From: Streptomyces nymphaeiformis
GTDB lineage: Bacteria; Actinomycetota; Actinomycetes; Streptomycetales; Streptomycetaceae
Reading direction: 5' to 3'
Length of the DNA stretch: 64,000 nt
Assembly (NCBI RefSeq): GCF_014203895.1
Contig: NZ_JACHJY010000013.1
Coordinates: forward strand, 214,166-278,165
Positions 35,858 through 43,632 of the stretch are shown in pieces. The notes under the pieces are model-generated. The model saw nothing but the letters and a program-made list of their open reading frames with translations, was not told the DNA's origin and made no database searches. A program made the translations under genes and the position numbers. Numbering within the stretch: position 1 is the first letter of the stretch; each line of letters starts with the position of its first letter.

Positions 35858-36178
35858 CGTTGCGGAGCTCCTTCATGGCAGGACAAGGCCGGGCCGCCGC
35901 GCTGGCGCGCCAGGTCAGTGAGAGGTCGTCAAAGTGTTGATGAGGGGCGCCGACGGGCGTCTCACACAGATTCAGGGGTGAAGATACGCGCGTAGAACTT
36001 GACGCATCAAGGTTCTGGACGTGAACTTTTCGGAACCATGCCTACGCTGTCCGGGCGGTGTTCCCGCAGGTCCGCCCGGTTCGTGCCGTAGACCGCCATC
36101 CACCTGGCCGCCGTGCCGGCCTTGGCCGAGGCGAAAGGGCATGCACAGGGCAATGGCGTCGACCGCGGCCCGGACTCC
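35858..36178. other. Upstream region of the secreted nuclease
   Basis: Contains the nuclease promoter. A GTTCACG-type half site is present on the minus strand near 36020, but I do not see a convincing pair of Pho-box repeats. No gene seen. Confidence 0.35.
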
Positions 36179-36466
36179 CTAGGATGCTCGGTTCGTTTCC
36201 CGGCCTCGGCGCGAGACGAGGCAACTGAGCGTCTCCGTGGGCCTGCAGAGCCACCTGAGAAGGAGGTTGGTGGCCACGAAGCAGTGGACGCTGACCCGGC
36301 CCCGCTCCTTGTCCAGAATCTGCGGGGCTCCGTCCCGGTAGACGTAGCGGAGGTACCGACGGCGGATCGGCGCTCCCGCAATCAGCAGCACTGGCGAACA
36401 GGCGAGAAGGGCCACCGGGACGAGAGCCTTCACAGCCGCGAGTTTGGCCTTCTCTTCGTATCGCAT
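36179..36466 (-). CDS. Small membrane protein, unknown
   Basis: 95 residues from the ATG at 36466 (MRYEEKAKLAAVKALVPVALL). One clear membrane segment at 13-32, then a basic stretch RRRYLRYVYRDGAPQ, a second weaker hydrophobic stretch (HCFVATNLLLRWLC) and a basic tail. No family recognised. It is next to the tetranucleotide array. Confidence 0.5.
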   Translation of the reverse strand: MRYEEKAKLAAVKALVPVALLACSPVLLIAGAPIRRRYLRYVYRDGAPQILDKERGRVSVHCFVATNLLLRWLCRPTETLSCLVSRRGRETNRAS

Positions 36467-36530
36467 GCGCACAATATGACTGGTGCTCCTATCGCTCAGC
36501 CCGGCTGGTGGGGTTTGGCGCCGACTGCGG

Positions 36531-36662
36531 ACGGACGGACGGACGGACGGGCGGACGGGCGGACGGGCGGGCGGACGGGCGGACGGGCGGACGGGCGGGC
36601 GGACGGGCGGACGGGCGGACGGGCGGACGGGCGGGCGGACGGGCGGACGGGCGGGCGGGCGG
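36531..36662. repeat. Tetranucleotide array (A/G)CGG x 33
   Basis: Thirty-three uninterrupted tetranucleotides, each ACGG or GCGG, from 36531 to 36662. The first five are ACGG; after that A and G units alternate in runs with a doubled GCGG at intervals. All six frames are open through it, producing false Arg/Gly/Thr-rich proteins. Because 4 is not a multiple of 3, a change in copy number would shift any frame crossing it. Confidence 0.95.
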
Positions 36663-36900
36663 CCGCAGACCCAAGCCCCGTCGGGGGAGTGCTGTCGTCC
36701 CCGCCCTACCCCTGCTTGACGCGTCTGGCTCTGAGAATTCCCTGGATTTGCTACGCGACAGGAAAGCCGACAAAGGCCCAGATGTCGGCGCACGGCCTCA
36801 GCTCCCCAACTGGCGGGGCGTGTTCTGGTCGGACTGTGCCGAGATCACAAGATCGTCTCTGGTGCGGGCTGGTCTGACCTGCCCCTGACAGGATGCGTGG

Positions 36901-37215
36901 ATGCAGATCCTGAGAATGGTGGGCTGCGTCGGCCTGCTGGTTGCGCTCGCGGGATGCGGTGGTTCCGGCGACGGTGCGGCAGCCCCGAGTGAAGTAGAAC
37001 GTGTGGAGACGACAGCTTCGATGGACCCGAGCTCGATCACTGTCCTGGTGACCTTCGTCGGCGGACCGGCCGACGGCCGAACTGAGCTTCTGCCCCTGCC
37101 CGAGGCGACGGGCGGGGTCACCATCGACGGTGTGACGTATCGGGGTGACCCGGGGCCGCCGCCGGAGGTCAAGGACACCCCGGAGGGCCTGGCCCAGGTG
37201 ATGCGGCCTCTCTGA
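36901..37215 (+). CDS. Small secreted lipoprotein, unknown
   Basis: 104 residues. Signal sequence with lipobox LAGC at about 16-19 (MQILRMVGCVGLLVALAGCG). The mature part has TVLVTFVGGPADGRTELLPLP and GVTIDGVTYRGDPG; the GGPxDG motif is shared by many short actinobacterial proteins of unknown function. It would be anchored to the outer face of the membrane. Start at the ATG at 36901; the preceding bases hold a weak ACAGGA site. Confidence 0.72.
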   Translation: MQILRMVGCVGLLVALAGCGGSGDGAAAPSEVERVETTASMDPSSITVLVTFVGGPADGRTELLPLPEATGGVTIDGVTYRGDPGPPPEVKDTPEGLAQVMRPL

Positions 37216-37343
37216 GGTGGGGCGGGCTGCCCCGCCCGAGGGCTGGAGCTTCCGAACGCCCGTCTGGCAAACAATTACCGAGGTGACGTGATGCTCGGTC
37301 CCATTGCCTTGCTGTCCTGAAGCCGGCCAGCGCTTCTGGGCCG

Positions 37344-37700
37344 GTGCCAGGACAGAGGAAGAGGAAGCAGCGGTTTGCTGCGCGCATTGCGCCGGACGTG
37401 GGGCGGTGGGAAGTGACCTTCGAGACTCGGGACAAGTCGGAGCTGCGTGCGCACCTGCGCCGCCTTCGGGAGGAACGGGCCGACGGGCCGACGATCCGGA
37501 TCGGCACGCTGTGCGGCCGCCTGGAGCAGCGGACCACCTACCGACTGAGCCGGTTCACGGCGGACCTCGCATCCAGGTCTGACCACCCACACGACTCAAG
37601 AGCGGGGTCAGACGAAACCGTTCCAGTGGAAGCAAAACGCACCGTCGAAAACACGCCGCTGCTCCCTGCTCGCGCGGGGACGGTCCCTGCAGGTCATTGA
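37344..37700 (+). CDS. Conserved-type hypothetical protein, 3' end overlaps CRISPR-like relic
   Basis: 118 residues from a GTG at 37344. Residues 1-75 look conserved: MPGQRKRKQR basic start, then GRWEVTFETRDKSELRAHLR, FCGRL-like LCGRLEQRTTYRLSRF. I recall proteins with this layout in many streptomycetes; their role is unknown. The last about 40 residues do not look conserved, and the final 14 codons lie in the CRISPR-like repeat at 37659, so the natural C-terminus has probably been replaced. Confidence 0.6.
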   Translation: MPGQRKRKQRFAARIAPDVGRWEVTFETRDKSELRAHLRRLREERADGPTIRIGTLCGRLEQRTTYRLSRFTADLASRSDHPHDSRAGSDETVPVEAKRTVENTPLLPARAGTVPAGH

Positions 37701-37748
37701 GTACACGCCGTCTGGCTTGTTGCTCGCTGCTCGCATGGGGATGGTCCC
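37659..37748 (+). CRISPR. Two-repeat CRISPR relic, type I-E-like spacing
   Basis: Two 29-nt repeats (37659-37687 and 37720-37748) enclose a 32-nt spacer (37688-37719), giving the 61-nt period of type I-E arrays. They differ at 5 of 29 positions. Each starts [CT]TGCTC, has a CTGCTCG centre and ends GGGGA[CT]GGTCCC, close to the repeats of actinobacterial type I-E systems. No further repeat lies on the 61-nt grid on either side, and no cas genes are in the window. Confidence 0.6.
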
Positions 37749-37935
37749 AACACGGCACTGAGCTACGGCGGCTGTGTGCGCAAGTTTGGGCTCTGGTGTA
37801 CTTCGTGTGTCGCGTGACTCCAGGTTGCGTGGTCGTAGGCGGTCAGCGCGCGCATACCTGGCAGGCCGCGTAGGAAGCGGGCTCCACTCCTCAGGCCTCC
37901 TGGGAATCGATCGACAAGGGAAACCGAGAGGCGCT

Positions 37936-38787
37936 CTACCGGCGGACCGCCGAGATCAGTCCGCCGGGCCGCTCTTCGCGCAGCGGCGTGGTGCTGATCG
38001 GGCGGCCGTAGGCGGCGGCGCGCTCGCGCAGGGTGTGGCTGTGGGCCTCCCAGCCGTGCCCGGCCAGCCAGCCCACCGGGTCGTCGGGCATCTCCGAGAC
38101 CCACAGGGACGCCGCCGATCCCGGCACGGCGTCCCCGCCGAAGCGCTCGATCACGCCGCGCGAGCCCCACGTCAGCCCCACCCGACTGCCTGCCGCCGAC
38201 CGCGCGCTGATCCGGGCCAGCAGCAGCTCCACCGCGTCCTCGGGCAGATAGATCAGCAGTCCTTCGGCGATCCACGCGGTCGGCACGGCCGGGTCGTGCC
38301 CTGCGGCGGCCAGCTCGCCTGGCCAGTCCTCACGCAGATCCGCCGCGACGGTGATCCGCTCGCAGCGTGCGACGGACCGCTCCTGGCGCAGCACCGAAGC
38401 CTTGAAGTCCAGTGGCGCGGCGGTGTCGACCTCGAACAGCCGGGTGCCCTCGGGCCAGTCCATCCGGAAGGCCCGGCTGTCCATGCCGGCGCCGAGCAGC
38501 ACGACTTGCCGGATCCCGGACGCGGAGGCCTGTTGCAACAGGTCGTCGAGGAACTTCGTCCTGATGACGATGGAGAACGACACGGCCTGCCGGCGACGGC
38601 GCGCGGCCTCGTCATCGGGCAGCGGCGGCGAGGAGGGCCACAGGCCGCCGGCGGCGGCAAAGGCCTGTGCCAGTGGGTCGCGGAACAGCGCGTTCTCCCG
38701 CTCGGTCTCCAGCGCCCGCACCCTGGCCACCCCCACCGCCGTGGCCCACACTCCCGACGGTTGCACCCGCTCCTGCTCATCAGCCAC
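37936..38787 (-). CDS. Class I SAM-dependent methyltransferase (TIGR00027/leucine carboxyl methyltransferase-like)
   Basis: 283 residues, normal for the family. SAM-binding motif QVVLLGAGMDSRAFRMDW at about 92-109 (GxGxDSRxxR, diagnostic of this family), then RLFEVDTAAPLDFK and TAWIAEGLLIYLPEDAV. It methylates a carboxyl or hydroxyl group of an unknown substrate. Streptomycetes have many paralogues. The start MADEQERVQPSGVWATAVG is the typical N-terminus (T/S-A-x-x-VA-x-xRA). Confidence 0.92.
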   Translation of the reverse strand: MADEQERVQPSGVWATAVGVARVRALETERENALFRDPLAQAFAAAGGLWPSSPPLPDDEAARRRRQAVSFSIVIRTKFLDDLLQQASASGIRQVVLLGAGMDSRAFRMDWPEGTRLFEVDTAAPLDFKASVLRQERSVARCERITVAADLREDWPGELAAAGHDPAVPTAWIAEGLLIYLPEDAVELLLARISARSAAGSRVGLTWGSRGVIERFGGDAVPGSAASLWVSEMPDDPVGWLAGHGWEAHSHTLRERAAAYGRPISTTPLREERPGGLISAVRR

Positions 38788-39065
38788 CGCGCCAGCCTAG
38801 AAGATCGACTCCAGGGACCCTGACGAGGGGAGTCAGGTTCATGTGCGGCCAGCCGGCCGTACCGCGCACTGGCCGCCTACGACCACCAGAACCACCATGA
38901 GGGCCTGTCCGGGCGACCTTCGCGACGTGGTCGCCTGCATGGACACCTCAGAGGCCGTTGGCTTTCCGGTCGTGACCGTTGAGTTTCTGCTGGTCAGGAA
39001 TGGGCTCTGCATCGGCGTGGAAGCGTTGGGGCGTCGGGTTGCTTCTTGATCGGTGGGGGTGGCTG

Positions 39066-39548
39066 GTGGCGTCGGTGCTGGGTCTGCTGGAGGCGAAGGA
39101 GTCGGCCGCGCGGGAGGCGGTCGAGCGGGTGCGGGATGAAGTCGCGAGGATCGCGGCCGTGCTCGAAGAGGCCGAGCGGGTTCTCGAACGGCTGGTCATC
39201 GCCCGGGAAGCGGTGGTGGAGGTGCTGTCCGAGCCGGCCGGCCGGGCCCTGGACGTGGTGAAGGACAAGGCGGTGGCCGCCGCGATGGCGGGATCGCCGG
39301 TTCCCCGCCAGAGCGGGCAACTGGCCAGGGCGGTCCCCGCGCCGGACTACCAGCGGATCATCCCGGTGCTGGAGACCGAGGCGGCGGAGGGCCGGGACAG
39401 GGTGCGGGCCGAGGACCTCGCGGTGGCACTGGGACCGGAGGTGGTGCCCGCGAAGATCGAGGGAGTGCGTTCGCGGGCGAAACGCCTGGCTGAGCGCGGG
39501 TGGATCACCGGGCATCAGTCCGGGGAGTTCAGCGCCGTGACGCCGTGA
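39066..39548 (+). CDS. Coiled-coil hypothetical protein next to IS5 transposase
   Basis: 160 residues from a GTG at 39066 (VASVLGLLEAKESAAREAVE). Residues 5-65 form a long charged helix, probably coiled coil (EAVERVRDEVARIAAVLEEAERVLERL). Residues 100-150 (YQRIIPVLETEAAEGRDRVRAEDLAVALG, KIEGVRSRAKRLAERGW) resemble a winged-helix. I recall this family lying beside transposases in other streptomycetes, so it may be IS-associated. It is convergent with the transposase, with only 8 bp between the stops. Confidence 0.7.
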   Translation: MASVLGLLEAKESAAREAVERVRDEVARIAAVLEEAERVLERLVIAREAVVEVLSEPAGRALDVVKDKAVAAAMAGSPVPRQSGQLARAVPAPDYQRIIPVLETEAAEGRDRVRAEDLAVALGPEVVPAKIEGVRSRAKRLAERGWITGHQSGEFSAVTP

Positions 39549-39556
39549 CGGTGTGG

Positions 39557-40420
39557 TCAGGCTGCCAGAGACATCGCCGTCGTCCCCGTGTGGGTGCGGC
39601 GGGCGAGGCGGCGGCTCATGAGCGTGGTCATCGCCCACAGGATCATGGACTCGCTGGTGGCGGGCAGGGTCTCGTAGCCGCGGGCCAGCCGGCGCGAGCG
39701 CATCAGCCAGCTGAGCGTCCTCTCGACCACCCACCGCCTGGGCAGGACCGCGAATCGCGGCTCGTCACTGCGCTTGACGATCTCCAGGGTGAGGTGGAGC
39801 TTCTCCTTCGCCCAGTCGACGAGCATGCCGGTGTAGCCGCCGTCCGCCCAGACCAGACGGAGCGAGCGGTGCGCCGCCCGCACCCGTTCCAGGAGAGGCA
39901 CCGCGGCCTCGCGGTCGCCCACGTTCGCGGCGGTGACCGCGACCACCAGCAGCAGGCCGAGACAGTCCGTGATCACATGCCGCTTGCGGCCCGGTACCTT
40001 CTTGCCGCCGTCGTAACCGCGTGAAGCAGCGGGCACCGAGGCGGCGGCCCGCACCGACTGCGAGTCGATGATGTCGGCGGTCGGCTCGGCCGCCCGTCCC
40101 TCGCTGATGCGGACCCTGCCCCGTAGCCGGTCGTGGAACTCCACATCCAGGCCCTGGCGGCGCCAGCGGCGGAAGAATGCGTCGACCCGGTCCCACGGCG
40201 GGAAGTCGGCGGGCATCGCACGCCACTTGACGCCGTTGTCGACGACGTAACGCACCGCGTCGAGTATCTGCCGGTGGCAGTAGCCCTCCGGCCTTCCGTC
40301 CCGCCCCTCCAGCCAGGCCGGCACCGGAAGCAACAGCCGCACGGCCGCCCACTCCGCGTCCATCATGTCCGACGGATACCGGCGCACCCGATCGGGATGA
40401 TCGGCCGCGTTGCCATACAC
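39557..40420 (-). CDS. IS5-family transposase
   Basis: 287 residues from a GTG at 40420 (VYGNAADHPDRVRRYPSDMM). Domains: N-terminal DUF4096-type (DAEWAAVRLLLPVPAW), catalytic DDE region with IIDSQSVRAAASV (first Asp), VWADGGYTG (second Asp) and PRRWVVERTLSWLMRSRRLARGYE (Glu). All motifs and the frame are intact, so it may be active. I could not identify the terminal inverted repeats or a target duplication with confidence; hence only the gene is called. Confidence 0.92.
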   Translation of the reverse strand: MYGNAADHPDRVRRYPSDMMDAEWAAVRLLLPVPAWLEGRDGRPEGYCHRQILDAVRYVVDNGVKWRAMPADFPPWDRVDAFFRRWRRQGLDVEFHDRLRGRVRISEGRAAEPTADIIDSQSVRAAASVPAASRGYDGGKKVPGRKRHVITDCLGLLLVVAVTAANVGDREAAVPLLERVRAAHRSLRLVWADGGYTGMLVDWAKEKLHLTLEIVKRSDEPRFAVLPRRWVVERTLSWLMRSRRLARGYETLPATSESMILWAMTTLMSRRLARRTHTGTTAMSLAA

Positions 40421-40492
40421 ATGCGCGAGACAATCGCACGAGACGGCAGGCGAGTTGAAGCGGACGGGTGCGGGCGCGTACAACAACGACAA

Positions 40493-40551
40493 CAGGGCCT
40501 CCGGGAACCGCTCGGAATGGGGTCGCGTTCCTGAGCTACCAGGAGGCCCTG
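40493..40551. repeat. 10-bp inverted repeat upstream of transposase
   Basis: CAGGGCCTCC (40493-40502) pairs perfectly with GGAGGCCCTG (40542-40551) around a 39-nt loop. It lies upstream of the transposase start and could belong to the element's right end or form an attenuating hairpin. Confidence 0.4.
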
Positions 40552-40565
40552 CCTCCATGCGCCTA

Positions 40566-40636
40566 CCGTCGGAAGTTCACTCGACCAAGACCCCGTTCGC
40601 CCCACACGTTCCACGATCGGTCGAGACGGCTTCTGA
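40566..40636. repeat. Hairpin-forming direct repeat, copy 1
   Basis: About 71 bp, closely similar to 41241-41316 in the same orientation. It can fold with an outer stem GGAAG/CTTCT and an inner stem CTCGACC/GGTCGAG. It lies just before the gene at 40658. Confidence 0.65.
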
Positions 40637-40657
40637 CAACCACCCAGGGGGTTTGAA

Positions 40658-41188
40658 ATGGCTGTTCCATGGGAGCTCTTGATATCCACCGCGGGTGCTG
40701 TCACCGCCACCATCGTGGGCGTCGTTGCAGGAGGGGTCGTTGGGCGGCACAGCGAGAATCGAAAGTGGCTTCAGGAGACACAGACGTCCGCCTACGAGAG
40801 GTTCTTGCAGGCTTTCGGCGCGGTCGAGATGGAGCTGCGTGAGGCGTTCCTTGAACGGCGCAGACCTGCAGTCGCATGGGGGCCGTTCAATGCCGCGATC
40901 CAGTCGCTGAGCTTGGTGGCGAATCCCGAGGCGGCCGCAGCAGCTCTGCAGCTCTGCGATGTCATCGAGGATTTCAGCATTCTCTTCCACGATCGTCAGC
41001 CAGCGGATCTCGAGGAGCTCCGACCGATCCACGCCGCCTTGGACCGGGGGCACTTGAAGTTCGTCAATGCGGCCCGACGCTCACTCCATCCCTCGCAGGA
41101 ACGTCTCGACCAGACACTCGGCGGCCCGTCGCCCTGGCGTGGCGTCGCCTTCGTGGACCAAGGCGACGGCGCCGGCGAGGCTGAATAG
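40658..41188 (+). CDS. Membrane-anchored hypothetical protein
   Basis: 176 residues. One N-terminal membrane segment (LLISTAGAVTATIVGVVAGGVV, 7-28), followed by a soluble helical domain (WLQETQTSAYERFLQAFGAV, FNAAIQSLSLVANPEAAAAAL, DVIEDFSILF). The layout is that of small actinobacterial inner-membrane proteins of unknown function with a cytoplasmic helical bundle. It is flanked by two copies of a hairpin-forming repeat, and its 3' end converges on the caspase/MBL operon. Membership in that module is possible but not shown. Confidence 0.7.
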   Translation: MAVPWELLISTAGAVTATIVGVVAGGVVGRHSENRKWLQETQTSAYERFLQAFGAVEMELREAFLERRRPAVAWGPFNAAIQSLSLVANPEAAAAALQLCDVIEDFSILFHDRQPADLEELRPIHAALDRGHLKFVNAARRSLHPSQERLDQTLGGPSPWRGVAFVDQGDGAGEAE

Positions 41189-41240
41189 CCGAATGAGTCT
41201 CTTCGCCGATGCTGCTCCAGGGTGAGGGCGGCCTTGCTCA

Positions 41241-41316
41241 CCGCCGGAAGATCACTCAACCAGGACCCCTGTTCGACCTGCACGTTCCAAGATCGGTTGA
41301 GAGACGGCTTCTCAGA
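41241..41316. repeat. Hairpin-forming direct repeat, copy 2
   Basis: Same element as 40566-40636. The inner stem here is CTCAACC/GGTTGAG, so the single G:C to A:T change relative to copy 1 is compensated on the other arm. It overlaps the stop codon of the MBL-fold gene and lies between two convergent genes, a suitable place for a terminator. Confidence 0.65.
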
Positions 41317-42352
41317 ACTCCACGGTGACGAAACCGTCCTCGTCGGCCGAAGGGGGCGCCTGGACGCGGTAGCCGAACTGGGTCTTGAGGCCGGCCAGGT
41401 CCCAGTTCGCCGCGCGGTCACGGTAGTTGAAGACGAGGTCCTTCGCTGTTCCGCCGTGCTTGAGGACGCGGGCGATGGCGATGTCGTCGGGGTGGCCGTG
41501 GATCTTGCCGTTGGTGGAGATCAGGTAGCGGTCGCAGTCGAGGAGGTCGAGGAGGTCGGTCGAGAGGTTCTTGGAGCTGCCGTGGTGGGCGAGCTTCAGG
41601 GCGTCGATCCGCAGGCGTCCGCCCTCGGCCTCGGCGCGCGGGCGGACCGAGGCCACCAGGCGGGGGTCGTCCGCGTCGCCGGTCAGGATGATCCGGGTGC
41701 CCTCGAACTCGAAGAGCAGGCCGATGCTGGTCGGGTTCGTGGGGGAGCCGTCGCGCTTGAACGGCTCGGCGGCCAGTGCGTCGACGTCGAGGCTGCCGAA
41801 GCGTTCGATTCCGGGGGTGAGTTCCCGCTCCACCGGGTCCACTCCCGGGATCAGACCGTTCTCCTCGCACTTCCTCTTCCATTCGTCGATCAGCGACTCC
41901 AGCAGGCGGCGGTCGGGGGCCAGCACCTCCATCGTGGATCCGTCGTCGAACCAGGTGAGTGGATGGCCGACCTCGACGCTGCGGCCGTCGAAGGCTTCGT
42001 TCCACGGGAGCCGCTGAGTCATGAGCGCCGTCGTCAGGAGTTCCCCGTCCACCGCGCCGAAGATCTCGCGGTCGTGGAGGTGGTCGAAGCCGTTGAACCA
42101 CACGTCCCCGAACTCCACCGGCCGCTCGGGGTCGTCGAGCATCGCCAGCACGCCGAGGATGTGGTCCTGGTCGACATGGGTGACGACGAGTACGTCGATC
42201 CGTCCGCCCAGTCCGGCCAGCAGCGGTTTGATCCGCCGGTAGGTGCCGCGTCGGCCACCGTCGACGAGGATCCGCCGGACGAACGAGTCGTCGCCGTATT
42301 CGAGGAGGAGGCAGTCGCCGTCCTCCGCGGGCAGCATCGAGAGCCGGATCAT
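41312..42352 (-). CDS. MBL-fold metallo-hydrolase of a caspase operon
   Basis: 346 residues from the ATG at 42352. Metallo-beta-lactamase fold: DGDCLLLEYGD start (as in ComEC/Rec2-like hydrolases), VTHVDQDHILG (metal ligands His59, Asp63, His64; the usual HxHxDH has Val-Asp in the middle), ILTGDADD and LKLAHHGSSKN. The ComEC-like pattern suggests a nuclease or phosphodiesterase acting in the cytoplasm. Last gene of a three-gene operon with a caspase-like protease. Its ATG overlaps the upstream stop, so production is coupled. MBL hydrolases are known partners in bacterial conflict systems, which fits an effector or regulator role here (inference). Confidence 0.85.
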   Translation of the reverse strand: MIRLSMLPAEDGDCLLLEYGDDSFVRRILVDGGRRGTYRRIKPLLAGLGGRIDVLVVTHVDQDHILGVLAMLDDPERPVEFGDVWFNGFDHLHDREIFGAVDGELLTTALMTQRLPWNEAFDGRSVEVGHPLTWFDDGSTMEVLAPDRRLLESLIDEWKRKCEENGLIPGVDPVERELTPGIERFGSLDVDALAAEPFKRDGSPTNPTSIGLLFEFEGTRIILTGDADDPRLVASVRPRAEAEGGRLRIDALKLAHHGSSKNLSTDLLDLLDCDRYLISTNGKIHGHPDDIAIARVLKHGGTAKDLVFNYRDRAANWDLAGLKTQFGYRVQAPPSADEDGFVTVEF

Positions 42353-43632
42353 CACGTATTCCTTTGCCGCAGGTCGAGGATCAGGAACGGCTCGCGCATG
42401 TCGGCCAGCCAGGACAGTCGGCGCACCTGGTCGAGCCGGTGCACGCACTCGGGGTCGTCGGGGAAGGCGGACAGACCCTCGATGAGCCAGGCGAGCCCGA
42501 GCGTGTAGAAGGGGATGCCGCGGTCGAAGGCCTCGATCAGCCCGTCCCGGGCGGGCTGCCGGTTCTCCGAGCCCCGGCGCAGCAGCCGCATCGCCCGCAG
42601 GATCGCGCCGTCGGCCAGCCAGGGGAAGCCCGCGGCCAACGTCTCCACCCAGGGATCCCAGTACCTCTCGCCCCCCGCGTGGTCGGTGCCGATGAGGACG
42701 TACGCCCCGGCGGCCGCCGCGAGCGGGTTCTGCATCTTGGAGTGGAGCATCGCCTCGACGTCGGTGAAGAGCTGCGCCGCGGTGTCCAGCGCGCCCTGGG
42801 CCATGTACGCGAGCCCCGCGCCGACCAGCGGGTCGCGGACGGTTACGGCTACGGCACTGCCGGTCGGGCTCTGCCGCAGGTTGACCAGGACCTCGACCTC
42901 GTGCTCGCCCCAGGGCAGCGGAAGGGTGACCAGGCGCACGGATCCGGCGACCTCCACCACCAGGAACTGCCGCTCGCCGATGGGACCGCCCGGGGCCGCA
43001 GCGGGGCCGAACCGGCCGAACCGGTAGAGCGGCGCGAGCGCCTCCCCGGGCACGTCGGGCGTGGGCAGGACGCGGGGCGCGCTGCCGGCGATCAGTCGGG
43101 CGAGCCCGGGGACGTCGTTCTCCAGCTCCAGCATCGCGGCGAAGGACAGGTTCGCCGGAGGGGCGTCGCCGATCCAGGTGATGAACGCGGTCGCTTCGAC
43201 GGGCGCCTCGGCGAACTCTCCGTCCGGCCCGGCGGCGGGGGCGACCATGGACCGGGAGGCGACCGACTCGGCGAGCGGGATCGTGGTCCCGCTGTGGTAG
43301 ACGCTGTCCGGCTCGATGTTGCCCATGAGGTACTGCCAGGAGTGTGTCTCGTACGGCGAGTCGGTCATGACGAAGTCCACCGGGGTCTCCTCGCCCGGGA
43401 CCGCCACGGCGTTCTCCGTCAGCACCATCCCGGACGGCAGGGTGGCCGACACGACATAGCGGCCGGGGGCTACCTGGTACGACGTGGGCTTGGGGGACGT
43501 CCCGCAGGGGATCAGGATGCTGCGCCGGGTGTCGCCGGTGAGGTCGGATGAGTAGATGTCACCGACGATCACCGCGTCGTTCGACTCCCCGGCGGAGGAG
43601 ATGAAGAGCCTGACGGCGAGTGCGGTGCTCAT
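42352..43632 (-). CDS. Unknown protein of a caspase/MBL operon
   Basis: 426 residues from the ATG at 43632, overlapping the caspase stop by 4 bp. Not recognised as a whole. Residues 1-110 look like a beta-sandwich (SYQVAPGRYVVSATLPSGMVL: carboxypeptidase-regulatory-like text). The centre has further beta strands (FLVVEVAGSVRLVTLPLPWGEHEVEVLV). The last 150 residues are helical (MAQGALDTAAQLFTDVEAML, ADGAILRAMRLLRRG), possibly TPR-like. The C-terminal text IPFYTLGLAWLIEGL resembles proteins found after CHAT or caspase proteases in streptomycetes. It may be the protease substrate or the adaptor between protease and MBL hydrolase; this is inference. Confidence 0.7.
   Translation of the reverse strand: MSTALAVRLFISSAGESNDAVIVGDIYSSDLTGDTRRSILIPCGTSPKPTSYQVAPGRYVVSATLPSGMVLTENAVAVPGEETPVDFVMTDSPYETHSWQYLMGNIEPDSVYHSGTTIPLAESVASRSMVAPAAGPDGEFAEAPVEATAFITWIGDAPPANLSFAAMLELENDVPGLARLIAGSAPRVLPTPDVPGEALAPLYRFGRFGPAAAPGGPIGERQFLVVEVAGSVRLVTLPLPWGEHEVEVLVNLRQSPTGSAVAVTVRDPLVGAGLAYMAQGALDTAAQLFTDVEAMLHSKMQNPLAAAAGAYVLIGTDHAGGERYWDPWVETLAAGFPWLADGAILRAMRLLRRGSENRQPARDGLIEAFDRGIPFYTLGLAWLIEGLSAFPDDPECVHRLDQVRRLSWLADMREPFLILDLRQRNT

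Noticed and set aside
33848..35995. Long plus-strand open frame opposite the nuclease gene
   Set aside because: Composition (Val/Gly/Arg repeats) is that of an antisense shadow, and the minus-strand protein has complete family motifs.
35936..36030. Possible Pho boxes before the secreted nuclease gene
   Set aside because: One GTTCACG unit is good, but the adjacent 11-nt units do not match the consensus; the required direct repeat pair is not convincing.
36508..36888. Arg/Gly/Asp-repeat protein on either strand over the tetranucleotide array
   Set aside because: All six frames are open because of the repeat itself; no frame has codon bias or a ribosome-binding site.
37598..37626. A third CRISPR repeat upstream of 37659 on the 61-nt grid
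   Set aside because: The bases there do not match the repeat; the nearby GCGGGGTCAGAC is off the grid.
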